64,000 nt of DNA from the NCBI RefSeq assembly GCF_025751535.1, contig NZ_JAOWLC010000003.1, forward strand, positions 124,001 to 188,000, read 5' to 3'. Position 1 is the first letter of the stretch; each line of letters begins with the position of its first letter. The notes beneath the pieces were generated by a model. That model saw only the letters and a list, made by a program, of their open reading frames with translations, was not told the DNA's origin and ran no database searches. This DNA comes from Lentibacter sp. XHP0401 (GTDB lineage: Bacteria > Pseudomonadota > Alphaproteobacteria > Rhodobacterales > Rhodobacteraceae). Shown piece by piece: positions 52,121 to 60,993 of the stretch. The position numbers were made by a program, and so were the translations under genes.

Positions 52121-54118
52121 ATGGCCATTTTGCTGGGCGTCGACACGGGCGGCACATATACAGACGCGGTTTTGCTGCGTGACGAAGAAGAGGTGCTGGC
52201 TTCCGCCAAGTCACTGACCACGCGGCATGATTTGGCTATCGGGATTGGCAAGGCCGTTCGCGCTGTGCTCGACGCCTCGCAAGTTGACCCAGCCGCGATA
52301 GGGCTTGCCTCGCTTTCCACCACACTGGCAACCAATGCGTTGGTTGAAGGGCAGGGCGGACGCGTTGGGTTGGTGTATATCGGCTTTCCCGAGAGCGACC
52401 TCGCCAAACACGGGCTGACCGAAGCGCTGAAAGGGGATCCCTATATCGTTTTGACCGGGGGGCATGACCATGCGGGGAATGAGGCGCATAGCTTGGACGA
52501 AGCGGGGCTTTTGGCTTGGTTAGAGACTGTTTCAGGTGTTTCTGCTTTTGCTGTGGCCGGCAAATTCGGGACACGCAACCCAGCACATGAACTGGCGGCG
52601 GCAGAGATGATACGGCAAGCAACAGGCGCGCCTGTTTCTGCTTCGCACCAGCTTTCGGCAAAGCTGAACGGCCCGAAACGCGCACTGACCGCTTTGCTCA
52701 ATGCACGGCTGATCGGGATGATCGACAAGTTGATTGTGCGCGCCGAAGACGGGCTGCGCGAGCTTGGAATAACAGCGCCTTTGATGGTTGTGCGCGGCGA
52801 CGGGGCGCTGATTTCTTCAGCGCAAGCGCGGGAAAAGCCGATCGAGACAATTTTGAGCGGGCCTGCTGCGTCGATTGTCGGAGCGCAGTGGATGACGGGC
52901 GCGCAGGAGGCACTTGTAAGCGATATTGGCGGAACGACAACCGACATTGCACTGCTGCGCGGCGGACGGCCGAAAATTGACCCTGAGGGCGCACGCGTTG
53001 GGCCGTATCGCACGATGGTTGAGGCTGTGGCGATGCGCACCAGCGGCCTAGGCGGCGACAGTGAGGTGCATTTTGTCACCGAGGGGTTGGCAGGCGGGCT
53101 GACACTTGGACCGCGGCGAGTGCTTCCTGTGAGCCTGATTGCCCTGGATGACCCTGAACTTGTTATCAGTACCATGGAAGCGCAACTTCGTGCGCCGGCT
53201 CCGAGTGAGTTTGACGCGCGGTTTATCAAGCGTGTTGAAGGTGTCAGCCATGAAGGGCTGAGTGAGCGCGATGCGTCTGTTTTAGAACGCGTTGTAGGTG
53301 TGGTGCCCTTGAGTAAAGTCGTGCGGACACGGATCGAGACACAATCGATCCGTAGGCTTGTGGAACGCGGGATTGTGCAGGTGTCTGGCGTGACGCCTTC
53401 GGACGCAAGCCATGTGCTTGGGCTGCTCGACAGCTGGAACAGCGAAGCGGCGCAGTTGGCGCTGGAACTCTTTTGCCGCCGCCGTAAGGGCGACGGGGAA
53501 CGGTTGGCCAGAGAGCCGGAAGTTCTCGCGAAACTTATTCTGGGGCAAATGACAGAACAGACGAGTTTGGCTTTGTTAGAGACTGTTTTTGCCGAGGAAA
53601 GCAACACATTTGAAGGCGAACCTGCGCGGCTGGCGCAACACGAGCTTTTGCGCGCGAGCCTGTCGGGGCACACCGGGCTGATTGCGATGAGTGCGCGAGT
53701 GAATGTGCCTGTTGTCGGGCTTGGGGCTTCGGCGGCCACCTATTACCCTGACGTTGGCCGTGCGCTTGGCTGTGAGATGATTCTGCCTGAGCATGCCGGT
53801 GTTGCCAATGCGCTTGGCGCTGTTGTCGGACGGGTGACGATGCGGCAAAGCTTGAGTGTGACCTGCCCTTCCGAGGGAGTATTCCGTCTACATGCAGAGA
53901 CGGGACCCCAGGACTTTACCCAACTTGACCAAGCTTTAGCTGCCGCTGAAAACTTGCTGTGCAACGCCGTGACAAAGGCCGCGAAAGACGCGGGCGCCGA
54001 GGATATTGAAACCACCGTTTCACGCGAGTTGCGACAAAGCGAAGTTGAAGCGCGGGAAATTTTTGTAGAGGGTCTGGTGACGGTCGAGGCCGCAGGGCGG
54101 CCCCGAATCACTGATTAG
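52121..54118 (+). CDS. Hydantoinase/oxoprolinase A family protein
   Basis: The 665-residue protein has the HyuA_N domain (LGVDTGGTYTDAVLL) and the main hydantoinase_A domain with PIETILSGPAASIVGAQ and VSDIGGTTTDIALLRGGRP, an actin-like ATP-binding fold. In typical hydantoinases and oxoprolinases a HyuB domain or gene is next to it; none is here. The substrate is therefore unclear (hydantoins, 5-oxoproline, or a role in metal-centre assembly are known for relatives). The ATG at 52121 is preferred over a GTG at 52094, because the ATG directly starts the ATP-binding motif. It overlaps the convergent grpE gene by 4 bases. Confidence 0.85.
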   Translation: MAILLGVDTGGTYTDAVLLRDEEEVLASAKSLTTRHDLAIGIGKAVRAVLDASQVDPAAIGLASLSTTLATNALVEGQGGRVGLVYIGFPESDLAKHGLTEALKGDPYIVLTGGHDHAGNEAHSLDEAGLLAWLETVSGVSAFAVAGKFGTRNPAHELAAAEMIRQATGAPVSASHQLSAKLNGPKRALTALLNARLIGMIDKLIVRAEDGLRELGITAPLMVVRGDGALISSAQAREKPIETILSGPAASIVGAQWMTGAQEALVSDIGGTTTDIALLRGGRPKIDPEGARVGPYRTMVEAVAMRTSGLGGDSEVHFVTEGLAGGLTLGPRRVLPVSLIALDDPELVISTMEAQLRAPAPSEFDARFIKRVEGVSHEGLSERDASVLERVVGVVPLSKVVRTRIETQSIRRLVERGIVQVSGVTPSDASHVLGLLDSWNSEAAQLALELFCRRRKGDGERLAREPEVLAKLILGQMTEQTSLALLETVFAEESNTFEGEPARLAQHELLRASLSGHTGLIAMSARVNVPVVGLGASAATYYPDVGRALGCEMILPEHAGVANALGAVVGRVTMRQSLSVTCPSEGVFRLHAETGPQDFTQLDQALAAAENLLCNAVTKAAKDAGAEDIETTVSRELRQSEVEAREIFVEGLVTVEAAGRPRITD

Positions 54119-54678
54119 CTTTTGGGCATGGATGACACGCCAACTTGCGCAGGGCGCAGGAGGCGGTCGTGCAGCATGAAGCCTTCGGCAGAGACCTGGA
54201 TGATGTCTCCCGCGTTTGTCCCTGGAAGCGGGGCTTCAAACATGGCTTCATGGATGTTCGGATCAAACCGTTCGCCGACTTGCGGCGCGATCACGATCAT
54301 GCCGTGCTTGGAGAACACATTGACCAGCTCGCGCATGGTAAGGTCGATGCCCTCAAAGAACGCCTTGGAGCTTGCGCGCTGCTCTTCGGTTGCGGACTCA
54401 AGCGCGCGCTTCATGTTGTCATAAACCGGCAGCATATCGCGGGCGAGCTTTGATCCGCCGTATTGCTCGGCATCACGGCGCGCTTTGTCACCACGCTTGC
54501 GCGCATTTTCAGCATCGGCCAACGCGCGCATAAACTTGTCTTTGAGTGCGTCACGCTCGGCACGCAGCTCATCGAGCTCCAGCTCTTCGGGGAGAATCTC
54601 GGAAAGCTCTTGCTCCATCTCGTCCAACTCTGCTTGCTCGATATCATCAAGGAAATCGTCTTCTTTGCGATCTGCCAT
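54115..54678 (-). CDS. grpE: Nucleotide exchange factor GrpE
   Basis: GrpE releases ADP from DnaK. The 187-residue protein has an acidic start (ADRKEDDFLDDIEQAELDEM), a long coiled coil at about 30-85 (ELDELRAERDALKDKFMRALADAENARKR), and the C-terminal beta domain with MIVIAPQVGERFDPNIHEAMF and EGFMLHDRLLRPAQVGV. All are typical. It lies 17 bases after hrcA, so hrcA and grpE form an operon, divergent from rph. Its 3' end overlaps the hydantoinase-like gene by 4 bases on the other strand. Confidence 0.95.
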   Translation of the reverse strand: MADRKEDDFLDDIEQAELDEMEQELSEILPEELELDELRAERDALKDKFMRALADAENARKRGDKARRDAEQYGGSKLARDMLPVYDNMKRALESATEEQRASSKAFFEGIDLTMRELVNVFSKHGMIVIAPQVGERFDPNIHEAMFEAPLPGTNAGDIIQVSAEGFMLHDRLLRPAQVGVSSMPKS

Positions 54679-54695
54679 GTCGTCACCTTTAAATT

Positions 54696-55757
54696 CTAAC
54701 TTCGGTTGGAGATTAGCTTACCAACCAGCTGCGCTGTATAATCGACTATCGGAACAATGCGGCCATAATTAAGCCGCGTTGGGCCGATGACCCCGATAGC
54801 TCCGATAATCTTTCGATCAGCGTTCATATAGGGAGAGACAACCAAAGAGGAACCCGAAAGTGAAAAAAGTTTATTCTCTGAGCCGATAAAGATACGAACA
54901 CCCTCACCTTCTTCGGTGAGTTCAAGGAATTCGACGATATCGCGCTTGCGCTCCAGGTCATCAAACAGGGTTTTGATTTTCTCTAAGCCCTCTTCCTCAC
55001 CCTCGCCAATCAGGTTTGAACGGCCACGAACGATGAGCCGCTCGTAAGTTTCACCCTTGCCTTCCCAGACAGCCAAACCGCTATCAACCAACTGGCGTGC
55101 CAGAACATCGATCTCTTGCCGGCGATTATCAATTTCACGACGGATGCTTGTGCCGAGTTCTGTGAGGGTTTTGCCCTCTGCAAGCGCGTTGAGAAAATTG
55201 GCGGCTTCGCGCATGGAGCTTGGTGTTGCGCCGAGGGGCGGAGTGAAGACCCGGTTTTCAACGTGACCATCAGAAAACACGAGCACAACAAGCGCGCGGT
55301 CTTGGGCGAGGGGGACAAATTCGATGTGCTTTATCGCTGCTTCATGCTTGGGTGCAAGAACAAGAGACGCGCCTTGCGTAACACCGGAAAGCGCTGCGCC
55401 GACACGATCAAGCAGACCGGACACATCGCCCGAATTTTTGCCCATCGTCTCGTCGATCTTCCTGCGATCGTTTGTTTCAAGCTCGTTCACTTCGAGCAGA
55501 CCATCCACAAACATGCGCAAGCCCTGCTGTGTCGGAATGCGGCCGGCGCTTGTGTGCGGGCTACCGAGCAAGCCCATGAACTCGAGATCAGACATGACAT
55601 TGCGAACGGTAGCGGCACTGACCTTTTCACTCATCGTGCGGGTGAGGGTGCGTGAGCCGACAGGATCACCTGAATCAAGATAGCCTTGCACAACACGGCG
55701 AAACACCTCGCGGGTGCGCTCGTTCATTTCTGCCAGTAGCTGTGAATTGTCGCTCAT
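54696..55757 (-). CDS. hrcA: Heat-inducible transcription repressor HrcA
   Basis: HrcA represses groESL-type genes by binding CIRCE repeats. The 353-residue protein has a winged-helix domain near the N-terminus ([61 protein letters not shown]) and the HrcA effector domains with [20 protein letters not shown] and [22 protein letters not shown]. The frame is open far upstream (to 56225), but that part is antisense to rph; the ATG at 55757 has AAGGAAG 7 bases upstream. No CIRCE motif was seen near dnaK or grpE, so its targets lie outside the window. Confidence 0.95.
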   Translation of the reverse strand: MSDNSQLLAEMNERTREVFRRVVQGYLDSGDPVGSRTLTRTMSEKVSAATVRNVMSDLEFMGLLGSPHTSAGRIPTQQGLRMFVDGLLEVNELETNDRRKIDETMGKNSGDVSGLLDRVGAALSGVTQGASLVLAPKHEAAIKHIEFVPLAQDRALVVLVFSDGHVENRVFTPPLGATPSSMREAANFLNALAEGKTLTELGTSIRREIDNRRQEIDVLARQLVDSGLAVWEGKGETYERLIVRGRSNLIGEGEEEGLEKIKTLFDDLERKRDIVEFLELTEEGEGVRIFIGSENKLFSLSGSSLVVSPYMNADRKIIGAIGVIGPTRLNYGRIVPIVDYTAQLVGKLISNRS

Positions 55758-55778
55758 TCGGGCTTCCTTCGGCTCACA

Positions 55779-55807
55779 TTTAAGAAGCACGCGCAGGGAA
55801 AGGTCAA
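55779..55807 (-). promoter_or_regulatory. Possible sigma-70 promoter of hrcA-grpE
   Basis: On the minus strand TTGACC at 55807-55802 and CTTAAA at 55784-55779, separated by 17 bases. It lies 22 to 50 bases before the hrcA ATG. The -10 box is imperfect; a 1-base shift would give TTAAAT. Confidence 0.3.
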
Positions 55808-55869
55808 TCGGGCTTGTGTTTGGGGGCTTTGGGCTTGTATCCCGATGGAGACAAGAAAAGGAATTTGAA

Positions 55870-56586
55870 ATGCGACCTTCAGGCCGAACCCTAGACCAAA
55901 TGCGCGAAGTAACCATCGAAACAAATGTGACCAAACACGCGGAAGGCTCCTGCATGATCCGCATGGGCGACACGCATGTTTTGTGCACCGCAACGCTTGA
56001 AGAGCGCGTGCCGCCTTTTGTGAAAGGCTCGGGGCTTGGATGGGTAACGGCAGAATACGGCATGCTGCCACGCTCGACCACAAGCCGCATGCGCCGCGAA
56101 GCGACAGCAGGCAAGCAAGGCGGACGCACTGTTGAGATCCAACGGCTGATTGGCCGCTCCTTGCGCGCCGGTGTTGACCGCGTTGCGCTTGGCGAACGCC
56201 AGATCACGATTGACTGTGATGTCATTCAGGCCGACGGCGGCACGCGCTGCGCCGCAATCACCGGTGGCTGGGTTGCACTGAAACTGGCTGTAAACCAGCT
56301 TATGAAAGTGGGCATCGTGGTTTCCGACCCGTTGGTTGACCCTGTTGCCGCTGTGTCTTGCGGGATCTATGCGGGGCAGCCTGTGCTGGATCTGGATTAT
56401 CCTGAAGACAGCGAGGCCGGTGTTGACGGAAACTTCATCATGACGGGCAGCAAGAAGCTGATCGAAGTGCAAATGTCAGCCGAGGGCCAGACCTTTAGCC
56501 GCGAGCAGATGAACGAGTTGATGGACTTGGCTGACAAAGGCGTAAGCGAGCTTGTTGCGCTTCAGAAAGCGGCGACCAGTGCGTAA
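55870..56586 (+). CDS. rph: Ribonuclease PH
   Basis: RNase PH is a phosphorolytic 3' exonuclease that trims tRNA ends. The 238-residue protein has [17 protein letters not shown] at the start, [17 protein letters not shown], and the phosphate site region with [33 protein letters not shown], all conserved. AAGGA lies 7 bases before the ATG. It is divergent from hrcA with 112 bases between the two starts, and its end overlaps rdgB by 8 bases. Confidence 0.95.
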   Translation: MRPSGRTLDQMREVTIETNVTKHAEGSCMIRMGDTHVLCTATLEERVPPFVKGSGLGWVTAEYGMLPRSTTSRMRREATAGKQGGRTVEIQRLIGRSLRAGVDRVALGERQITIDCDVIQADGGTRCAAITGGWVALKLAVNQLMKVGIVVSDPLVDPVAAVSCGIYAGQPVLDLDYPEDSEAGVDGNFIMTGSKKLIEVQMSAEGQTFSREQMNELMDLADKGVSELVALQKAATSA

Positions 56587-57187
56587 GTTTGATGGTGATC
56601 ATCTGGTTATCGCTTCGCATAACGCAGGCAAGTTGCGCGAAATTGCCGAGCTACTGGCACCTTTCGGGGTGAAGGTTAGCTCGGCAAGCGAACATGGGCT
56701 GGAAGAGCCTGAAGAAACCGAAGACACCTTCGTTGGTAACGCCCGGATCAAAGCGCATTTTGCCGCGAAGGCGACGGGGCTTCCTGCTTTGTCAGATGAC
56801 AGCGGGATCACTGTTGATGCTTTAGATGGTGCGCCTGGCGTTTACACCGCCGATTGGGCCGAAACATCCGAGGGCCGCGACTTTGCCATGGCGATGGAGA
56901 AGGTCTGGACGCTGCTTGACCAGAAGATGGCCCCGTTTCCGCGCACCGCTGCGTTTAACGCGACACTTTGTTTGGCATGGCCCGATGGGCACGATGAGGT
57001 TTTTGAAGGGCGTGTTGACGGGCAGGTTGTTTGGCCGATGCGCGGCGACAGAGGCTTCGGGTTTGACCCTGTGTTTCTCCCCAATGGCAAAACCGAAACA
57101 TTCGGCGAGATGGACCCCGCCGAAAAGAACGCGATGAGCCACAGGCAAGATGCTTTTGATAAGCTCGTGAAGGGCTGTTTTGAGTAG
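56579..57187 (+). CDS. rdgB: XTP/dITP diphosphatase RdgB (Ham1)
   Basis: RdgB hydrolyses the mutagenic nucleotides XTP, dITP and ITP. The 202-residue protein starts at a GTG inside the end of rph (8-base overlap): [60 protein letters not shown] and [20 protein letters not shown] are the family blocks. ATG starts further up are in other frames, and the longer frame to 56552 would read through rph. The 3' end overlaps hemW by 8 bases, so rph-rdgB-hemW form a tightly coupled operon. Confidence 0.93.
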   Translation: MRKFDGDHLVIASHNAGKLREIAELLAPFGVKVSSASEHGLEEPEETEDTFVGNARIKAHFAAKATGLPALSDDSGITVDALDGAPGVYTADWAETSEGRDFAMAMEKVWTLLDQKMAPFPRTAAFNATLCLAWPDGHDEVFEGRVDGQVVWPMRGDRGFGFDPVFLPNGKTETFGEMDPAEKNAMSHRQDAFDKLVKGCFE

Positions 57188-58337
57188 TGACTGGCAGAAC
57201 GGTGGCTTTGGCATTTACGTGCATTGGCCCTTCTGTGAGGCCAAGTGCCCCTATTGCGACTTTAACAGCCATGTTGTGCGCGAAATCGACCAGTTGCGCT
57301 GGCTTAGAGCCTATCTTTTAGAAATTGAGCGCTATGGGCGAGAGCTTCAAGGGCGCGTAGTTTCGAGCATTTTCTTTGGTGGCGGAACACCGAGCCTCAT
57401 GCAGCCCGAAGTTGTTTCTGGCGTGATCGCGAAAATTAAGGAAACCTGGCCCACTGCCAACGATCTTGAGGTGACGCTTGAGGCCAACCCCGGGTCTGTG
57501 GAAGCGGGGCGCTTTAAGGCATATCGCGAGGCAGGCGTGAGCCGTATTTCAATGGGCTTACAGGCTCTGAACGATGATGATTTGCGCCGTTTGGGACGGA
57601 TTCACACTGTGAGTGAAGCGCGCGCCGCATTTGAGATTGCGCGCGATACCTTTGAAAAGGTGAGCTTCGATCTGATTTACGCGCGCCAAGGGCAAACGCC
57701 CGATATGTGGCGCGCCGAGCTGAAAGAGGCGCTTTCACTCGCGGTTGATCATCTTTCCCTTTATCAACTCACGATTGAACAAGGCACAGCTTTTGGCGAT
57801 AGATACAACGCCGGCAAGCTGCGCGGACTCCCGGACGATGAAGCTTCGGCAGAGATGTATGAGATTACTCAGGATGTTTGTGGTGAAGCGGGGCTTTTGG
57901 CTTATGAGGTTTCTAACCATGCCAAAGTTGGCTCGGAATGCCGCCACAACCTGATCTATTGGCGCTATGGTGATTATGCGGGCATCGGCCCCGGAGCGCA
58001 TGGACGAGTTTCTTTCGGCCATGGGCGCTTTGCGACCGAAAGTTACCTTCAGCCAAATGCCTGGCTTGAAAATGCAGAGCAGAGCACCGGAGAAAAGCTG
58101 CGTGAAAAACTGGCGCCTGCCGATCAGGCCACCGAATTTTTGCTTATGGGTATGAGGCTTTCAGAAGGTGTGAGCCTTGACCGTTACGCCGCTTTGGCAG
58201 GGCAGACTTTAAATAGTAAAAAGCTAGATGAGCTTAAAGAGCTTGGTATGATCGTTCAAAACGATGACCGTGTGAGAGCAACCGAGCAAGGCAGGTTTGT
58301 GCTTAACTCCGTTCTGGCAAAGTTGCTGGAGGACTGA
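57180..58337 (+). CDS. hemW: Radical SAM heme chaperone HemW (HemN-like)
   Basis: HemW binds heme and transfers it to target proteins; it resembles the coproporphyrinogen III dehydrogenase HemN but lacks that activity. The 385-residue protein has the radical-SAM motif with [10 protein letters not shown] (Cys-x3-Cys-x2-Cys), [10 protein letters not shown], and [26 protein letters not shown]. The shorter length and the absence of HemN's extra N-terminal part favour HemW over HemN. The start is TTG, overlapping rdgB by 8 bases. The DUF454 gene begins directly after the stop. Confidence 0.9.
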   Translation: MSSDWQNGGFGIYVHWPFCEAKCPYCDFNSHVVREIDQLRWLRAYLLEIERYGRELQGRVVSSIFFGGGTPSLMQPEVVSGVIAKIKETWPTANDLEVTLEANPGSVEAGRFKAYREAGVSRISMGLQALNDDDLRRLGRIHTVSEARAAFEIARDTFEKVSFDLIYARQGQTPDMWRAELKEALSLAVDHLSLYQLTIEQGTAFGDRYNAGKLRGLPDDEASAEMYEITQDVCGEAGLLAYEVSNHAKVGSECRHNLIYWRYGDYAGIGPGAHGRVSFGHGRFATESYLQPNAWLENAEQSTGEKLREKLAPADQATEFLLMGMRLSEGVSLDRYAALAGQTLNSKKLDELKELGMIVQNDDRVRATEQGRFVLNSVLAKLLED

Positions 58338-58688
58338 ATGAAACTGATTTGGCTCATTCTCGGGTTGCTTAGTATTGGTGCGGCGCTCATTGGGGTTGTG
58401 TTGCCGCTTTTGCCTACGGTTCCGTTTCTTTTGCTGGCGGCATTCTTTTTCGCCCGCTCTTCTGAACGCCTTCACAACTGGTTGATCTCACACCCGAAAC
58501 TAGGCCCGCCCATTCTTGACTGGGAAAGAAACGGGGCGATTGCACCCACAGCAAAGCGCCTCGCGACTGTGTCGGTTGTCGCTGTCTTTGCGCTTTCGGT
58601 GCTCATGGGCCTTCGGCCAATGCTGCTTGGAATACAGGCTGTTACGCTGTCTTGCGTGCTGCTGTTTCTTTGGACGAGGCCGAATTGA
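58338..58688 (+). CDS. DUF454 (YbaN-like) membrane protein
   Basis: The 116-residue protein has about three membrane helices (LIWLILGLLSIGAALIGVVLPLLP, FLLLAAFFFARS, and two closely spaced near the C-terminus) with the family motif VLPLLPTVPFLLLAAFFFARSSERLHNWL. The function is unknown. The ATG follows the hemW stop with no gap, so it belongs to the rph-rdgB-hemW operon. Its end touches the parB end, convergent, without intergenic space. Confidence 0.88.
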   Translation: MKLIWLILGLLSIGAALIGVVLPLLPTVPFLLLAAFFFARSSERLHNWLISHPKLGPPILDWERNGAIAPTAKRLATVSVVAVFALSVLMGLRPMLLGIQAVTLSCVLLFLWTRPN

Positions 58689-59576
58689 TCAGGTGAGCTT
58701 ACCGCAAAGTTCATCAAGCTCATCAAGAGTCTTGTAGCTGATCACCAACTGGCCAGACTCTCCACCCGCGCTATGATTAATCGTAACCTTCATACCGAGA
58801 CTGGCCGAAAGATCTCCCTCAAGAGAAACTGTGTCAGCGTCTTTTTCAACCGGAGTAGACATGGCTTTCGGTTTTGTAGCCGGTGTACCTGACTTCTTGG
58901 CAAGCTGCTCCGCAGCACGCACAGATAAACCTTTGCTTACAATCTCACGCGCCAAAGCCGCGGGATCATCTGCAGTAATCAATGCTCGAGCATGACCTGC
59001 AGAAAGTTGGCCTTCGGACAGAAGGGTAAGAACTAAGTCAGGTAACGTGAGAAGTCGCATCTGGTTGGCGATGTGACTGCGGCTTTTGCCAAGTGCTTGC
59101 GCCAGTTTCTCTTGCGTATGTCCAAATTTTTCAACGAGCTGCCGATATCCGGTTGCCTCTTCTACCGGGTTAAGGTCTGCGCGTTGAATATTCTCGATAA
59201 TGGCAACTTCAAGGACCTCTACATCATCAAATTCTCTAATGATAACAGGAACTTGATGCAATTGAGCCTTCTGTGAGGCACGCCAGCGGCGCTCACCGGC
59301 GACGATCTGGTAAATACCGTCTTCGCCAGGGTAGGGACGGACGATTAGAGGCTGAATAACCCCTTTTTCTCGAATAGATTCAGCAAGATCAGCGAGAGCA
59401 ACAGCATCAAAAGTTCTGCGAGGCTGGTCAGGGTTCGGTTTTACCTGCTCAATCGGAACCATAAGATCATTACGGCGTGAGGGCGTTTCTTTTGTAGTCT
59501 GTTCGGACGGCATTTCTGCCATTAGCGCCGAAAGGCCTCGCCCAAGACCACGTGATTTGCTCTTCCTATCAGTCAT
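58689..59576 (-). CDS. parB: Chromosome partitioning protein ParB
   Basis: ParB binds parS and, as a CTP-dependent clamp, loads on the origin region for segregation. The 295-residue protein has the CTP-binding N-terminal domain (GIYQIVAGERRWRASQKAQL, with GERRWRAS), a helix-turn-helix domain (EKLAQALGKSRSHIANQMRLLTLPD) and a C-terminal dimerisation region. Two parS sites lie just downstream in the same cluster (60961-60976 and 62845-62860). It follows parA by 9 bases. Confidence 0.96.
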   Translation of the reverse strand: MTDRKSKSRGLGRGLSALMAEMPSEQTTKETPSRRNDLMVPIEQVKPNPDQPRRTFDAVALADLAESIREKGVIQPLIVRPYPGEDGIYQIVAGERRWRASQKAQLHQVPVIIREFDDVEVLEVAIIENIQRADLNPVEEATGYRQLVEKFGHTQEKLAQALGKSRSHIANQMRLLTLPDLVLTLLSEGQLSAGHARALITADDPAALAREIVSKGLSVRAAEQLAKKSGTPATKPKAMSTPVEKDADTVSLEGDLSASLGMKVTINHSAGGESGQLVISYKTLDELDELCGKLT

Positions 59577-59585
59577 GACTGGCTC

Positions 59586-60395
59586 CTATCGCAATGATTT
59601 TGCGTTATTTTTTATAACTTCGTTGGCCAACGCCCGATACGCAACAGCACCCTTTGAATTTGGGTCATAACTGAGAACCGGCATGGCGAAAGACGGCGCT
59701 TCACTCACACGGACATTGCGCGGTATGACAGTTTTAAACACCAGATCTCCGAGATTATCGCGTGCGTCTTGCTCGACCTGCTGAGAAAGGTTGTTGCGGC
59801 TGTCATACATCGTCAAAGCAATTCCCTCGATCCTGAGGTTGGGGTTTGCCGATTCACGCATCTCTCGGATGGTCAGCATAAGCTGGGACAGACCCTCAAG
59901 CGCAAAAAACTCACTTTGAAGCGGAACAAGAATTGAATCTGCCGCAACCATGGCGTTTACGGTGAGAAGGTTGAGCGAAGGGGGACAATCGATCAGGATA
60001 AAATCAAAAGCAAATGTGTCTATGTCCACCTGTTTTAGCGCATCACGGAGCAGAAAAGTGCGCTTTTCGTTTGAATAGAGCTCAATATCGGCAGAGCTGA
60101 GATCTACCGTTGCAGGGATGATGCTGACGTTTTTGGTTTCGGTTTTCAAGACAACCTGATCAAGCGGCGTATCTTCAAGCAAAAGATCATAGGTTGTGTA
60201 ATTTCGATCTTCGCGATCAATTCCTAGTCCTGTCGATGCATTTCCTTGTGGATCAAGGTCAACAAGGAGTATGTTTTTTCCTGATTCAGCCAGAGCAGCG
60301 GCAAGATTGATCGCTGTTGTGGTTTTGCCTACGCCACCTTTTTGGTTCGCGATGGCGATAATTTTGGCTGCAGGCGGGCGCGAGAGATCAGACAC
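59586..60395 (-). CDS. parA: Chromosome partitioning ATPase ParA
   Basis: ParA is the Walker-type ATPase that moves ParB-bound origins. The 269-residue protein has the deviant Walker A KGGVGKTTTAINLAAALA near residue 20, DLDPQGNAST, and the Walker B region FDFILIDCPPSLNLLTVNAM, all complete. It lies between rsmG (8-base overlap at the start) and parB, the canonical order. Confidence 0.97.
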   Translation of the reverse strand: MSDLSRPPAAKIIAIANQKGGVGKTTTAINLAAALAESGKNILLVDLDPQGNASTGLGIDREDRNYTTYDLLLEDTPLDQVVLKTETKNVSIIPATVDLSSADIELYSNEKRTFLLRDALKQVDIDTFAFDFILIDCPPSLNLLTVNAMVAADSILVPLQSEFFALEGLSQLMLTIREMRESANPNLRIEGIALTMYDSRNNLSQQVEQDARDNLGDLVFKTVIPRNVRVSEAPSFAMPVLSYDPNSKGAVAYRALANEVIKNNAKSLR

Positions 60396-60993
60396 GTTTT
60401 ATTCCTTTGATTTCAAGCAATACCGCTTCATCACTTGTTTCACTTTGTATCTCATTCCAATCGAATTGCCATGCCTCTTGTGCTGTTGCCAGCTCCGAGC
60501 GCCAGTTTTTGCCTTTCAGAAAAATGGCTTTACCGTCTGGTGCAAGGTGCAATTCTGCAAAACCAAGAAGGGTGGAAAGATCCGCCAGCGCGCGCGCAGT
60601 GATTACCTGCGCGTTTTGCGACGGCGTTTCTTCAATTCTCTGCGTCATAATTTCAGCTGTCGTGGCTGTTTCCCGCAAAACGGTGCGCAAGAATGCTGAT
60701 TTACGCTGATCGCTTTCTATCATCGTAACTTTTGAAGGATTTCCACTCTCTGTTGCCGCAATCGCGATAACCAAACCGGGAAACCCACCGCCACTCCCCA
60801 AATCTACCAAATGATGTGTTTGCTCGGGAATATGGCTTAAAACTTGAAGAGAATCGACAATATGGCGATTCCAAAGATCGTCGATTGTTGATTTTGCGAC
60901 GAGATTGATCCTTGGATTCCATTTTTTCAATGTCTCGGAATAAACTTCCAGCCGCTCCAATGTTTCACGTGAAACATTTACTGCACCGCTCAT
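60388..60993 (-). CDS. rsmG: 16S rRNA (guanine527-N7)-methyltransferase RsmG
   Basis: RsmG (GidB) methylates G527 of 16S rRNA; loss gives low-level streptomycin resistance. The 201-residue protein has the SAM motif [18 protein letters not shown] and [18 protein letters not shown]. Its ATG overlaps the mnmG stop by 4 bases. The start codon region contains the parS site at 60961-60976, which codes for VNVSRET. It is part of the mnmE-mnmG-rsmG-parA-parB operon. Confidence 0.95.
   Translation of the reverse strand: MSGAVNVSRETLERLEVYSETLKKWNPRINLVAKSTIDDLWNRHIVDSLQVLSHIPEQTHHLVDLGSGGGFPGLVIAIAATESGNPSKVTMIESDQRKSAFLRTVLRETATTAEIMTQRIEETPSQNAQVITARALADLSTLLGFAELHLAPDGKAIFLKGKNWRSELATAQEAWQFDWNEIQSETSDEAVLLEIKGIKRV
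60961..60976. promoter_or_regulatory. parS site 1 (ParB binding), inside rsmG
   Basis: TGTTTCACGTGAAACA, a perfect match to the 16-bp palindromic parS consensus. It lies near the 5' end of rsmG and is part of the coding sequence. Confidence 0.93.

Noticed and set aside
52441-53739. Minus-strand frame of 432 codons opposite the hydantoinase-like gene
   Set aside because: Ser/Arg/Pro-rich antisense shadow of a conserved gene; no ribosome site or domain.
55758-56225. Upstream extension of the hrcA frame
   Set aside because: It is antisense to rph, and the hrcA ATG at 55757 has a good ribosome site and starts the conserved protein.
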